In this document: one piece after another, positions 47,724-56,621 of the stretch
Position numbering within the stretch: position 1 is the stretch's first letter
Layout: each line of letters begins with the position of its first letter
Origin: Rahnella variigena
GTDB lineage: Bacteria; Pseudomonadota; Gammaproteobacteria; Enterobacterales; Enterobacteriaceae
Assembly (NCBI RefSeq): GCF_003610915.1
Contig: NZ_NSDJ01000001.1
Location: 2,046,001 to 2,110,000 of the forward strand
Direction: 5' to 3'
Length of the DNA: 64,000 nucleotides
Made by a program: the position numbers and the translations under genes
Notes under the pieces: generated by a model
What the model was told of the DNA's origin: nothing
Databases searched by the model: none
The model's input: the letters and a program-made list of their open reading frames with translations, nothing else

Positions 47724-48476
47724 TTAAATTACGTCAATATCGGCAACGGAAGGATAAATCCAGGTCGGGCGGAATGGCATTCCCTCAATATCATTGAGAG
47801 TGGAAACGCCGGACAGTACCAGAATGGTTTCCAGACCGGCCTGGAAGCCCGCAAGTATGTCGGTGCGCAGATTGTCACCCACAATGACCGTCTCTTCGGA
47901 ATGCGCCTGCATTTTATTCAACGCCGAGCGGATGATCCAGGGGCTTGGCTTACCGACGTAAAACGGCTGGCGCCCGGTGATTTTTTCGATAGGTGCGCAT
48001 AACGCGCCACAGGCCGGGACAAAACCGTGTCCGTGATTATCAGGATTGGTGGCGATAAAACGTGCGCCGTTAGCCACAAAATACGCGGCTTTATGGATCA
48101 TATCCCAGTTGTAAGACCGGGTTTCGCCAACAATCACGAAATCAGGGTTGATATCGGTAATGGTAAAACCGGCCTTATACAGTTCATGAATCAATGCGCC
48201 TTCGCCGACGACATAGGCTTTTTTGCCTTCCTGGCGTTTCAGGAAATCGGCGGTCGCCATCGCGGAGGTGAAAAATGCACTTTCAGGCACTTCAAGACCG
48301 GCTGCGCTGAAGCGGTTAGCCAGATCCTGCGCTGTCTGGGAAGGGTAGTTAGTGAGGATCACTAACGGCATTCCCTGTTCCTGAATTCGCGCGAGAAAAC
48401 GGTCGGCGCCGGGTACTGCGGTATTGTCGTGCAACAGCACGCCATCAATGTCACAAATTACGTTCTTTATTGTCAT
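47724..48476 (-). CDS. nagD: ribonucleotide monophosphatase NagD
   Basis: 250 residues from ATG 48476. HAD superfamily with the nucleophile motif C-D-I-D-G-V-L-L-H-D (7-16 region), motif II L-T-N-Y-P-S and motif IV G-D-N-L-R-T-D-I. It dephosphorylates UMP, GMP and other phosphate esters. Its role in the amino-sugar regulon is unclear, although it is the last gene of nagBACD, as in E. coli. Confidence 0.95.
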   Translation of the reverse strand: MTIKNVICDIDGVLLHDNTAVPGADRFLARIQEQGMPLVILTNYPSQTAQDLANRFSAAGLEVPESAFFTSAMATADFLKRQEGKKAYVVGEGALIHELYKAGFTITDINPDFVIVGETRSYNWDMIHKAAYFVANGARFIATNPDNHGHGFVPACGALCAPIEKITGRQPFYVGKPSPWIIRSALNKMQAHSEETVIVGDNLRTDILAGFQAGLETILVLSGVSTLNDIEGMPFRPTWIYPSVADIDVI

Positions 48477-48533
48477 GATTTCCAAACCCACATTTTCAGT
48501 CCCATTCCTGGCAGCCTGATACTATAGCACGTC

Positions 48534-49757
48534 TCAATTTTCCATCAGACGCTGCAACAGAACGCCATTCAGCATCGCCCGTTTGACCAGTGCAAAAGCG
48601 CCAATCGCAGACTGATGATTCAGGGCTGAAGTCACTACCGGTAAATTGCGGCGGAAATCTTTCAGAACTTGCGCATTAATACAGTTCTGAATCGCAGGAA
48701 GCAACACTTTGTCGGCTTCCGTGATTTCACCCGCAATCACCACTTTTTGCGGATTAAACAGGTTAATCGCAATCGAAACGCCTTTACCCAACTGGCGCCC
48801 CACATGCTCAATGACTTCGGTTGCCAGCGCATCGTGGCGATTGGCGGCCTTACAAATGGCGGAAATCGAACAGTCTTCCAGGGTCAGTTTGCTGGCATAG
48901 CCTTGCGTAAGCAGGTGGCGCACACGATTTTCGATGGCGGCGTTGGCCGCAACGGTTTCCAGACAGCCGAAATTACCGCAATGACAGCGTTCGCCCAGCG
49001 GATCAATTTGGATATGCCCGATTTCCCCCACATTGCCGTTGCTGCCCAGGAAAATCTGCCCGTTAACGATGATCCCTGCACCTGTACCACGGTGTAAACG
49101 AACCAAAATCGAGTCCTGACAGTCACGGGTCGCACCGAAATAGTGCTCAGCCAGCGCCAGACTGCGGATATCGTGGCCAACAAAACTGGTGACTTTGAAT
49201 TTTGCTTCCAGCGCATCCACTAATTTCCACGCACCGACGCTGATATGCGGCATGTAGCGCACAATTCCTTTATTAGGATCGACCAGCCCCGGAAGGATGA
49301 CAGAAATGGCAATCAGTTCGCGGATTTTACGCTGATTCAGCTCGATGAACTGGGCAATAGCCTCGAACAGCGCGTTCTCCAGAGTTTCCTGAGTGCGCTC
49401 GGGCAGGGCGTAATGTTGTTCAGCCAGCGATTTGGCACTGAGATCGTAGAGGGTAATCGTTGCATCGTGGCGGCCAAGGCGCACCGCAATAGCGTGGAAA
49501 GGGCGGGTTTCAGTAATGATGGAAATTGCGCGGCGGCCTCCCGTGGAAGCCTGCTGATCCACTTCTTTGATCAGCCCGCGCTCAAGCAATTGCCGGGTAA
49601 TTTTGGTGACACTGGCGGGTGCCAGCTGGCTCATGTCGGCAATCTGAATGCGCGAGATGGGCCCTTGCTGGTCAATCAGGCGGTAAACGGCTGCGCCGTT
49701 TAACTGCTTAACCAGATCAACGTTGCCGATTTGTGCCTGCTGTCCGCCAGTTGTCAT
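48534..49757 (-). CDS. nagC: N-acetylglucosamine repressor
   Basis: A 407-residue ROK-family repressor from ATG 49757. The N-terminal winged helix (S-R-I-Q-I-A to V-T-K-I-T-R) binds the operators; the ROK domain includes the zinc motif C-H-C-G-N-F-G-C-L-E. GlcNAc-6-phosphate releases it from DNA. In this window its likely targets are the nagB-nagE region and chiP. It is third gene of nagBACD, 20 bases after nagA. Confidence 0.97.
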   Translation of the reverse strand: MTTGGQQAQIGNVDLVKQLNGAAVYRLIDQQGPISRIQIADMSQLAPASVTKITRQLLERGLIKEVDQQASTGGRRAISIITETRPFHAIAVRLGRHDATITLYDLSAKSLAEQHYALPERTQETLENALFEAIAQFIELNQRKIRELIAISVILPGLVDPNKGIVRYMPHISVGAWKLVDALEAKFKVTSFVGHDIRSLALAEHYFGATRDCQDSILVRLHRGTGAGIIVNGQIFLGSNGNVGEIGHIQIDPLGERCHCGNFGCLETVAANAAIENRVRHLLTQGYASKLTLEDCSISAICKAANRHDALATEVIEHVGRQLGKGVSIAINLFNPQKVVIAGEITEADKVLLPAIQNCINAQVLKDFRRNLPVVTSALNHQSAIGAFALVKRAMLNGVLLQRLMEN

Positions 49758-49777
49758 CAATGCTGTATTCCGCTCAA

Positions 49778-50917
49778 TTAAACTTCGTCACCATTAACGA
49801 TAGTTTTTGTGATTTTAAAATCATGAGTGAACGCGGTGAGGTTGGCGACTTTACCTGCTTCGATGCTGCCAAGCTGATCTTCAACACCAATGGCGCGAGC
49901 CGGATAAAGCGATGCCATACGCAGCGTTTCATCCAGAGCAATTCCGACATGTTCGACGCTGTTTTGCACCGCTTCGATCATCGTCAGCGCAGAGCCGCTC
50001 AGCGTACCGTTTTCGTCCACACAGAGTCCGTCACGGTAGTATATTGTTTTACCGGCAAAAATGAACTCATCAATATTCGCACCCGCTGGCGCGGTAGCAT
50101 CAGTGACCAGCACCAGCTTCTCGCCTTTGAGCTTTTTCGCGTTGCGGATGTTGGCCCAGTCCACATGCAAACCGTCTGCAATGACGCCGGTATACACTTC
50201 AGGCGTATCGAAGATTGCACCAATAAGGCCAGGCTGACGACCGGTAATGGCGGGCATTGCATTATAAAGGTGCGTCGCAAAGCTGATACCTGCCGCAAAA
50301 CCGGCACGGGCTTCAGCATACGTTGAATTTGAATGGCCTGCGGAAATTACAATCCCGGCATCACGCAACTGGCGGATATATTTCGCATCAACCTGTTCCG
50401 GTGCGAGCGTCAGTTGGGTAATCACATCGGCATTCGCGCACAGGAAATCAATCATGGCGCTGTCTGGCAGGCGGATAAAGGCAGGATTATGCGTGCCTTT
50501 TTTTGCCGGGCTGAGGTATGGCCCTTCCAGATGCAGACCCAAAGCCTGGTTCGGATATTTTTCCAGATAGGTGCGCATCACGCTGATACCGTGTTTCATG
50601 TAGTCGTCGCTACAGGTGATCAGCGTCGGTAAGAAACTAGTACAGCCGGATTTTTCATTGGCTTTCTGCATGATTTCTAACGTTTCTACTGAAATGGCTT
50701 CCAGAGAATCGTTGAACTGCACGCCGCCACAACCATTAAGTTGCAGATCGATAAATCCGGGGGCAAGAATGGCGCCGTCCAGACTGCGGGTTTCCACATT
50801 CGCCGGCAATTCACTCACCGGACAGACACGTTCGATTTTGCCATCGGCAATCACTACCGCGTGGTTATCCAGAACGTCATGACCGGTATAGACCCGGCCC
50901 TCAATCAATGCGTACAT
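49778..50917 (-). CDS. nagA: N-acetylglucosamine-6-phosphate deacetylase
   Basis: 379 residues from ATG 50917; an ATG immediately upstream (50920) is an alternative. Amidohydrolase fold with E131-type metal ligand in H-L-E-G-P, then G-H-S-N and the catalytic aspartate in L-V-T-D-A-T. It removes acetate from GlcNAc-6-P, giving GlcN-6-P for NagB. The tyrosine in G-P-Y-L replaces the tryptophan of E. coli. An ERIC element lies between nagB and this gene. Confidence 0.96.
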   Translation of the reverse strand: MYALIEGRVYTGHDVLDNHAVVIADGKIERVCPVSELPANVETRSLDGAILAPGFIDLQLNGCGGVQFNDSLEAISVETLEIMQKANEKSGCTSFLPTLITCSDDYMKHGISVMRTYLEKYPNQALGLHLEGPYLSPAKKGTHNPAFIRLPDSAMIDFLCANADVITQLTLAPEQVDAKYIRQLRDAGIVISAGHSNSTYAEARAGFAAGISFATHLYNAMPAITGRQPGLIGAIFDTPEVYTGVIADGLHVDWANIRNAKKLKGEKLVLVTDATAPAGANIDEFIFAGKTIYYRDGLCVDENGTLSGSALTMIEAVQNSVEHVGIALDETLRMASLYPARAIGVEDQLGSIEAGKVANLTAFTHDFKITKTIVNGDEV

Positions 50918-50936
50918 CATGCCCCCATTCCCCTAA

Positions 50937-51050
50937 ATCCTTTGAGCCGCAGCAGCGTTGGTTGCCTTCACTCACTCCGGTCACTTACTTGAGTAAGCTC
51001 CCGGAGACTCGTTCCGTTGCCGCCTTGCTGCAACTCCAATGCTTTCGGGG
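50937..51050. repeat. ERIC (IRU) element between nagB and nagA
   Basis: Contains the ERIC core CACTTACTTGAGTAAGCTCC flanked by GTTGGTTGCC-type and GCCGCCTTGCTGCAAC-type parts. The outer ends are divergent, so the limits are approximate. Confidence 0.8.
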
Positions 51051-51060
51051 ACTCAGTTAA

Positions 51061-51861
51061 TTAAAGGTTTTTCATATTTTCCGCTTCTAACTCGCGGAAA
51101 TATTTAACAGTTTTGACTTTCAGTTCCATGGTGGAAGGTTCATCACACACCATAACGGCTTTTGCGTGTAATTGCAGGCAACTGATGGTCCACATGTGGT
51201 TGATATTACCTTCAACAGCGGCTTCAAGCGCCTGCGCTTTCGCGTGACCGGTAACCAGAATCATCACTTCTTCCGCATCCAGCAGCGTACCCACGCCAAC
51301 GGTCAGGGCGAATTTTGGCACCTGAGACACATCGTTGTCGAAGAAACGGGAGTTCGCGATACGGGTTTCATGGGTCAGGGTTTTGATACGCGTACGTGAA
51401 GCCAGGGATGAAGCCGGTTCGTTGAACGCGATATGACCGTCGTTACCCACGCCACCCATGAACAGGTTAATTTTGCCGTAAGACTTAATTTTCGCTTCGT
51501 ACTGGCGACATTCTTCGTCGACGTCTGGTGCATTACCATTCAGCAAGTTGATATTTTCACGTGGAATATCAACGTGATCAAAGAAGTTTTTATACATGAA
51601 GGTATGGTAGCTCTCAGGGTGTTCCTGCGGCAGACCCACATATTCATCCATATTAAAGGTGACGACGTTCTTGAAGCTAACCTGGCCTGCTTTATGCATG
51701 GCGATTAAATGTTTGTAAGCTTCGAGAGGGGTACCACCGGTAGGCAGGCCCAGAACGAAAGGACGGTCGGCGGTAGGTTTGAAAGCGTTAATACGTTCAA
51801 CGATATGACGTGCAGCCCATTTGCCAACTTCAGTGGTGGTGTTTAAAGGAATAAGTCTCAT
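51061..51861 (-). CDS. nagB: glucosamine-6-phosphate deaminase
   Basis: 266 residues from ATG 51861, after AGAGGT. It converts GlcN-6-P to fructose-6-P and ammonia. It nearly matches E. coli: [17 protein letters not shown] with the catalytic aspartate, and [13 protein letters not shown] with the catalytic histidine. It is the first gene of nagBACD. A full ERIC lies in the leader, 38 bases before the start codon, so the promoter is unusually distant or the ERIC is transcribed. Confidence 0.97.
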   Translation of the reverse strand: MRLIPLNTTTEVGKWAARHIVERINAFKPTADRPFVLGLPTGGTPLEAYKHLIAMHKAGQVSFKNVVTFNMDEYVGLPQEHPESYHTFMYKNFFDHVDIPRENINLLNGNAPDVDEECRQYEAKIKSYGKINLFMGGVGNDGHIAFNEPASSLASRTRIKTLTHETRIANSRFFDNDVSQVPKFALTVGVGTLLDAEEVMILVTGHAKAQALEAAVEGNINHMWTISCLQLHAKAVMVCDEPSTMELKVKTVKYFRELEAENMKNL

Positions 51862-51898
51862 CACGTACCTCTAGTTTCAGAATATTGAATATACTGTT

Positions 51899-52024
51899 GA
51901 TATCCTCTGTCCTTGACGCTGCAGGGGCGTTGGCTGCTCTCGCTCACCCGAATCACTTACCTGTGTAAGCTCATCGGGTTTCACTCGATTGCCGCCTTCC
52001 TGCAACGTCAATGACTGCGGATAT
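51899..52024. repeat. full-length ERIC (IRU) element in the nagB leader
   Basis: About 126 bases bounded by GATATCC and GGATATAC-type inverted ends. It carries GCGTTGGCTGCTCTCGCTCA and the CACTTACCTGTGTAAGCTC core, close to the 127-base consensus as remembered. Confidence 0.88.
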
Positions 52025-52078
52025 ACGTAGTCAAAGTAAAAACTAAGTTCGTCAGTTCAAAGGCGGTCTTGTTAAGCG

Positions 52079-52098
52079 TAAACCACCGCGGCGGTTTA
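52079..52098. repeat. 20-base imperfect palindrome
   Basis: Arms TAAACC and GGTTTA flank a CCGCGG-type centre; 18 of 20 positions are symmetrical. Its role is unknown. It lies between the ERIC and the nagB-proximal NagC box. Confidence 0.6.
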
Positions 52099-52121
52099 TG
52101 ACTGGCACAATGCCGTCTAGA

Positions 52122-52141
52122 TTTTTTTAATGATAAAATAA
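52122..52141. promoter_or_regulatory. NagC box, nagB side
   Basis: TTTTTTAATGATAAAATAA on the plus strand, that is TTATTTTATCATTAAAAAA on the minus strand, similar to remembered E. coli nagB-side operator. Confidence 0.6.
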
Positions 52142-52186
52142 GTTTTGTGTGTTGACCAGTCTGATGGCATGTTATGACCTCTTTTT

Positions 52187-52202
52187 GGTGACATTTCTCA
52201 CA
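52187..52202. promoter_or_regulatory. CRP-cAMP site
   Basis: GGTGA-CATTTC-TCACA matches nine of ten half-site positions of TGTGA-N6-TCACA. It lies between the two NagC boxes. Confidence 0.72.
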
Positions 52203-52214
52203 AAAAGAGAGGTT

Positions 52215-52235
52215 TTAATTTGCGATACGAAATAA
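52215..52235. promoter_or_regulatory. NagC box, nagE side
   Basis: TTAATTTGCGATACGAAATA plus a final A at 52235: AT-rich ends with central GCG/CG, as in the NagC consensus. Confidence 0.8.
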
Positions 52236-52362
52236 TCTTTTTACACTCGCAGTGCTGTTAGTTATAAGTGCAGTTGGTTAAATCGGAACGGTAAATGTAA
52301 AGGTAGTAACCATACTAATTAAACTACTTAGGTGATTCGCCTGACGGCGGATAGGGGGAAAT

Positions 52363-54309
52363 GTGAATATTCTTGGATTCTTTCAGCGTTTAGGCAGAGC
52401 GCTACAGCTGCCGATAGCCGTACTGCCGGTCGCTGCTTTATTGCTGCGTTTCGGTCAGCCTGATCTTCTTAATATGCCTTTCATCGCGCAAGCCGGTGGC
52501 GGGATTTTCGATAACCTCGCATTAATTTTTGCTATTGGTGTGGCATCCAGCTGGTCTAAAGACAATGCGGGTGCAGCAGCATTAGCCGGCGGTATTGGTT
52601 ACTTCATCCTGACTAAAGCGATGATCACCATCAACCCTGCGGTAAACATGGGCGTGCTGGCCGGTATTATCACCGGTCTGGTGGGCGGTATGGTTTACAA
52701 CCGCTGGTCAGATATCAAACTGCCTGACTTCCTGAGCTTCTTCGGTGGGAAACGCTTCGTTCCTATCGCAACCGGCTTCTTCTGTCTGATTCTGGCCGCT
52801 ATCTTCGGTTACGTCTGGCCTCCGGTGCAGGATGCAATCCGTGCGGGCGGGGAGTGGATCGTAGGTGCTGGCGCATTCGGTGCGGGTATCTTTGGTTTCG
52901 TCAACCGTTTGCTGATCCCAACCGGTCTGCATCAGGTTCTGAACACCATCGCATGGTTCCAGATTGGTGACTTCACTAACGCTGCAGGTACTGTATTCCA
53001 CGGTGACATCAACCGCTTCTACGCGGGTGACGGCACTGCAGGGATGTTCATGTCCGGCTTCTTCCCAATCATGATGTTTGGTCTGCCAGGCGCAGCATGT
53101 GCAATGTACTTTGCTGCACCAAAAGAACGTCGTCCGTTGGTTGGCGGTATGCTGGTATCCGTCGCGGTGACTGCATTCCTGACCGGTGTGACCGAGCCAT
53201 TAGAATTCCTGTTCATGTTCCTTGCTCCGTTGCTGTACTTAGTGCACGCCATCCTGACCGGGATCAGCCTGTACATCGCAACCGCGCTGGGCATTCACGC
53301 AGGCTTCTCCTTCTCTGCAGGCGCCATCGACTATGCGTTGATGTACAACCTGCCAGCAGCAAGTAAAAACGTCTGGATGTTGCTGGTGATGGGTGTGATC
53401 TTCTTCATCATCTACTTCGTTCTGTTCAGCGTTATCATCCGTATGTTCAACCTGAAAACGCCAGGTCGTGAAGACGAAGTTGATCATATCGGTGAGCCGG
53501 AAGCAAACAGCAACACTGAAGAAGGTCTGAATCAGCTGGCTGTGAGCTACATCGGTGCTCTGGGGGGTTCTGATAACTTCAAAGGTATTGATGCCTGTAT
53601 TACCCGTCTGCGTCTGAACGTGAAAGATGCCGGCACCGTTGATGACGCCGCATGTAAACGTCTGGGGGCATCAGGTATTGTTCGTCTTAACAAACAAAGT
53701 ATTCAGGTTATCGTCGGCGCTAAAGCAGAATCTCTGGCAGATGCCATGAAGAAAGTGATGGCGCGTGGCCCGATTGCTGCCGGTGTTGCTACGCCAGTGG
53801 CTGCGGTTAAAGCAGCGCCGCAGGCTGTGCCAAACAGCGTCAAAACCGTCGTAGAGACGCTGGTTTCGCCGGTTACCGGTGACATCGTTGCGCTGGATCA
53901 GGTGCCTGATGAAGCATTTGCCAGCAAAGCGGTCGGTGATGGCGTCGCTATTCGTCCGACAGATAAAATCGTCGTTTCTCCTGCGGCCGGTACTGTGGTG
54001 AAAATCTTCAATACCAACCATGCGTTCTGCCTGGAAACCACTTCCGGCGCTGAAATCGTGGTGCATATGGGGATTGATACGGTTGCACTGAATGGTCAGG
54101 GCTTTACCCGCCTGGTTGAAGAAGGTGCAACGGTCGTCGCTGGTCAGCCTGTACTGGAACTGGATCTGGATTATCTGAACGCCAATGCGCGCTCAATGAT
54201 AAGCCCGGTTGTGGTCAGCAACATCGACGATTATACCGGTGTGATTTCTCTGGCCAGCGGCTCAGTGGTTGCCGGTCAGACCAAACTGTTCGAGATCCAG
54301 AGTAAGTAA
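52363..54309 (+). CDS. nagE: PTS N-acetylglucosamine transporter, EIICBA
   Basis: 648 residues from GTG 52363, with GGGGG upstream. Domain order: EIIC membrane channel (about 1-370, M-N-I-L-G-F-F-Q-R-L-G start), EIIB with the phosphorylated C412 in D-A-C-I-T-R-L, a linker rich in Ala/Val/Pro, and EIIA with H568 in V-V-H-M-G-I-D. It imports GlcNAc and phosphorylates it to GlcNAc-6-P, the inducer released from NagC. It is divergent from nagBACD. Confidence 0.97.
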   Translation: MNILGFFQRLGRALQLPIAVLPVAALLLRFGQPDLLNMPFIAQAGGGIFDNLALIFAIGVASSWSKDNAGAAALAGGIGYFILTKAMITINPAVNMGVLAGIITGLVGGMVYNRWSDIKLPDFLSFFGGKRFVPIATGFFCLILAAIFGYVWPPVQDAIRAGGEWIVGAGAFGAGIFGFVNRLLIPTGLHQVLNTIAWFQIGDFTNAAGTVFHGDINRFYAGDGTAGMFMSGFFPIMMFGLPGAACAMYFAAPKERRPLVGGMLVSVAVTAFLTGVTEPLEFLFMFLAPLLYLVHAILTGISLYIATALGIHAGFSFSAGAIDYALMYNLPAASKNVWMLLVMGVIFFIIYFVLFSVIIRMFNLKTPGREDEVDHIGEPEANSNTEEGLNQLAVSYIGALGGSDNFKGIDACITRLRLNVKDAGTVDDAACKRLGASGIVRLNKQSIQVIVGAKAESLADAMKKVMARGPIAAGVATPVAAVKAAPQAVPNSVKTVVETLVSPVTGDIVALDQVPDEAFASKAVGDGVAIRPTDKIVVSPAAGTVVKIFNTNHAFCLETTSGAEIVVHMGIDTVALNGQGFTRLVEEGATVVAGQPVLELDLDYLNANARSMISPVVVSNIDDYTGVISLASGSVVAGQTKLFEIQSK

Positions 54310-54342
54310 CTCTGTTGATTGATTCACAGTAGAAAGCCCTGT

Positions 54343-54375
54343 CGCGGGAAGAGAGTAATCTCTTCCCGCGTTTTT
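54343..54375 (+). terminator. nagE terminator
   Basis: Twelve-base stem CGCGGGAAGAGA / TCTCTTCCCGCG with loop GTAA, then TTTTTA. Confidence 0.92.
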
Positions 54376-54502
54376 ATTGCTTCTAAGCAGAAGTCATGCA
54401 GATAACCACGATTTTATGCAACTAACGGTTGTTTCCTTACGTGGCTTGTTGGAACATAAGCGGTTATCCGTAGAGTCAAATGTCGCGTAGAGGAATTGCA
54501 CA

Positions 54503-56173
54503 ATGAGTGAGGCAGAAGCCCGCCCAACAAATTTTATCCGTCAGATTATTGATGAAGATCTGGCGACCGGGAAACACAATACCGTTCATACCCGTTTCCC
54601 GCCTGAGCCTAATGGCTATCTGCATATTGGTCATGCGAAATCTATCTGCCTGAATTTTGGCATCGCGCAAGACTATCAGGGGCAGTGCAACCTGCGTTTT
54701 GACGATACCAACCCGGCAAAAGAAGATATTGAATTCGTTGAGTCGATCAAACACGACGTGCAATGGTTAGGTTTCGACTGGAGTGGTGATATTCACTATT
54801 CTTCAGACTATTTTGATCAGCTGCACGCCTATGCGCTGGAACTGATCAATAAAGGTCTGGCGTATGTAGATGAACTGTCTCCTGATCAGATCCGCGAATA
54901 CCGTGGTTCCCTGACATCGCCGGGTAAAAACAGCCCGTATCGCGATCGCAGCGTAGAAGAGAACATCGCGCTGTTCGAAAAAATGCGTAACGGCGAATTT
55001 GCTGAAGGCGCTGCGTGTCTGCGTGCAAAAATCGATATGGCTTCGCCATTCTTCGTGATGCGTGATCCGGTAATTTACCGTATCAAATTTGCAGAACACC
55101 ATCAGACCGGTAACAAATGGTGCATCTATCCGATGTACGATTTTACCCACTGCATTTCCGATGCGCTGGAAGGGATCACCCATTCACTGTGTACGCTGGA
55201 ATTCCAGGACAACCGTCGTCTGTACGACTGGGTGCTGGATAACATCAGCATTCCATGCCATCCGCGTCAGTACGAGTTCTCCCGTCTGAATCTCGAATAC
55301 TCCATCATGTCCAAGCGTAAGCTGAACCTGCTGGTGACGGATAAAATCGTTGAAGGCTGGGATGACCCGCGTATGCCGACCGTTTCCGGTCTGCGTCGCC
55401 GTGGCTACACTGCCGCGTCTATCCGTGAATTCTGCCGTCGTATTGGCGTGACGAAACAAGATAACAACGTCGAAATGATGGCGCTGGAATCCTGTATTCG
55501 TGACGATCTGAACGAAAACGCACCGCGCGCCATGGCGGTTATCAATCCGGTTAAAGTGATCATCGAGAACTTTACCGGTGATGACGTGCAGATGGTGAAA
55601 ATGCCGAACCATCCGAGCAAGCCGGAAATGGGTACCCGCGAAGTGCCGTTCACGCGCGAGATTTACATCGATCAGGCTGATTTCCGTGAAGAAGCGAATA
55701 AACAGTACAAGCGTCTGGTGCTGGGCAAAGAAGTTCGCCTGCGCAATGCGTATGTGATTAAAGCGGAACGCATTGAGAAAGACGCAGAAGGCAATATCAC
55801 CACCATCTTTTGTTCTTACGATATCGAAACGCTGAGCAAAGATCCCGCTGATGGCCGCAAGGTGAAAGGTGTGATCCACTGGGTTTCTGCGACAGAAGGT
55901 AAACCGGCGGAATTCCGTCTGTATGACCGTCTGTTCAGCGTGGCGAATCCTGGCCAGGCAGAGGACTTCCTGACCACGATCAACCCGGAATCGCTGGTGA
56001 TTGCTCACGGTTTTGTTGAACCTTCTCTGGTGGCAGCTCAGGCTGAAATCAGCCTGCAGTTCGAGCGTGAAGGTTACTTCTGCGCCGACAGCCGCTACTC
56101 AAGCGCTGACAATCTGGTGTTCAACCGTACCGTTGGTCTGCGTGATACCTGGGAAAGCAAACCCGTCGCGTAA
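54503..56173 (+). CDS. glnS: glutaminyl-tRNA synthetase
   Basis: A 556-residue class I synthetase. The HIGH motif is H-I-G-H in [12 protein letters not shown] (33-44), and the KMSKS-type loop is M-S-K-R-K near residue 270. The C-terminal beta-barrel pair binds the CUG/UUG anticodons of the tRNA-Gln genes found at 44.8-45.3 kb. E. coli is 554 residues. It has its own terminator, and the nagE terminator limits read-through from upstream. Confidence 0.97.
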   Translation: MSEAEARPTNFIRQIIDEDLATGKHNTVHTRFPPEPNGYLHIGHAKSICLNFGIAQDYQGQCNLRFDDTNPAKEDIEFVESIKHDVQWLGFDWSGDIHYSSDYFDQLHAYALELINKGLAYVDELSPDQIREYRGSLTSPGKNSPYRDRSVEENIALFEKMRNGEFAEGAACLRAKIDMASPFFVMRDPVIYRIKFAEHHQTGNKWCIYPMYDFTHCISDALEGITHSLCTLEFQDNRRLYDWVLDNISIPCHPRQYEFSRLNLEYSIMSKRKLNLLVTDKIVEGWDDPRMPTVSGLRRRGYTAASIREFCRRIGVTKQDNNVEMMALESCIRDDLNENAPRAMAVINPVKVIIENFTGDDVQMVKMPNHPSKPEMGTREVPFTREIYIDQADFREEANKQYKRLVLGKEVRLRNAYVIKAERIEKDAEGNITTIFCSYDIETLSKDPADGRKVKGVIHWVSATEGKPAEFRLYDRLFSVANPGQAEDFLTTINPESLVIAHGFVEPSLVAAQAEISLQFEREGYFCADSRYSSADNLVFNRTVGLRDTWESKPVA

Positions 56174-56206
56174 TTGCCTCTGAATGGCTTGTTTGAACGA
56201 CTGATG

Positions 56207-56233
56207 AAACGCAGCTCCGGCTGCGTTTTTTTT
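56207..56233 (+). terminator. glnS terminator
   Basis: AAACGCAGC-tccg-GCTGCGTTT followed by a T-run. Confidence 0.9.
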
Positions 56234-56282
56234 ATGTCTGCTATTTCTGTCTGCTGGTAATGACATGTGCATGGTGATTTTG

Positions 56283-56300
56283 TTTTTCATCGCGAATTAA
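56283..56300. promoter_or_regulatory. candidate NagC box, distal to chiP
   Basis: TTTTTCATCGCGAATTAA resembles the NagC consensus (AT-rich ends around TCGC/GCGA). Confidence 0.5.
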
Positions 56301-56480
56301 TGTGTTTTTGATGTTTACTTTTAAACCCTGTTTTTTGTGTGCTGAAACGTTTAAATGAACGCTTAAAACTATCAATTCACTGATTATGTTATTTATTTTA
56401 GTTACTCCTCCGCTTAACTCTTTCCTATGGCATTTTGTTACACTTTTTCATCTTTATGTGCACTTTGTCATACTTCAGCG

Positions 56481-56504
56481 ATCAATGAGTAATTACTCAT
56501 TGAT
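56481..56504. repeat. perfect 24-base palindrome upstream of chiP
   Basis: ATCAATGAGTAA followed directly by its reverse complement TTACTCATTGAT, without a loop. It could be an operator for an unidentified dimeric regulator. Confidence 0.85.
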
Positions 56505-56524
56505 AATTCGCGTCGCGAAAAATA
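56503..56524. promoter_or_regulatory. candidate NagC box, proximal to chiP
   Basis: ATAATTCGCG-TC-GCGAAAAATA: symmetrical TTCGCG/CGCGAA core with AT-rich ends. It touches the 24-base palindrome. Confidence 0.5.
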
Positions 56525-56601
56525 CTCTTGAACGTGATTTAACCGGTTACGCCTTTGGCGGCCGCTTTTAATACCCGTTTGGGTTTTGTTGGTATTTTTT
56601 A

Positions 56602-56620
56602 GTCAAAGATGAGGAATTTC
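56602..56620 (+). promoter_or_regulatory. ChiX-complementary region overlapping the chiP ribosome site
   Basis: GTCAAAGATGAGGAATTTC. Against the remembered ChiX seed (GAAAUUCCUCUUUGAC) it pairs in two blocks, GTCAAAGA and GGAATTTC, with a three-base bulge. It includes the GAGG Shine-Dalgarno. Confidence 0.65.
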
Positions 56621-56621
56621 T

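Larger units (their letters stand above)
52025..52362. promoter_or_regulatory. nagB-nagE divergent control region
   Basis: Holds two NagC boxes, one CRP site and an imperfect palindrome, listed separately. Spacing between NagC boxes is about 93 bases, close to the nine-helical-turn looping spacing known for E. coli. Confidence 0.8.
56234..56621 (+). promoter_or_regulatory. chiP control region and leader
   Basis: About 390 AT-rich bases containing two candidate NagC boxes, a perfect 24-base palindrome and the ChiX-complementary leader. An open frame at 56386-56571 has no ribosome site and is probably not a gene. Confidence 0.6.

Noticed and set aside
56386..56571. 61-residue frame upstream of chiP
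   Set aside because: No ribosome site, and it spans the palindrome and NagC-like box.
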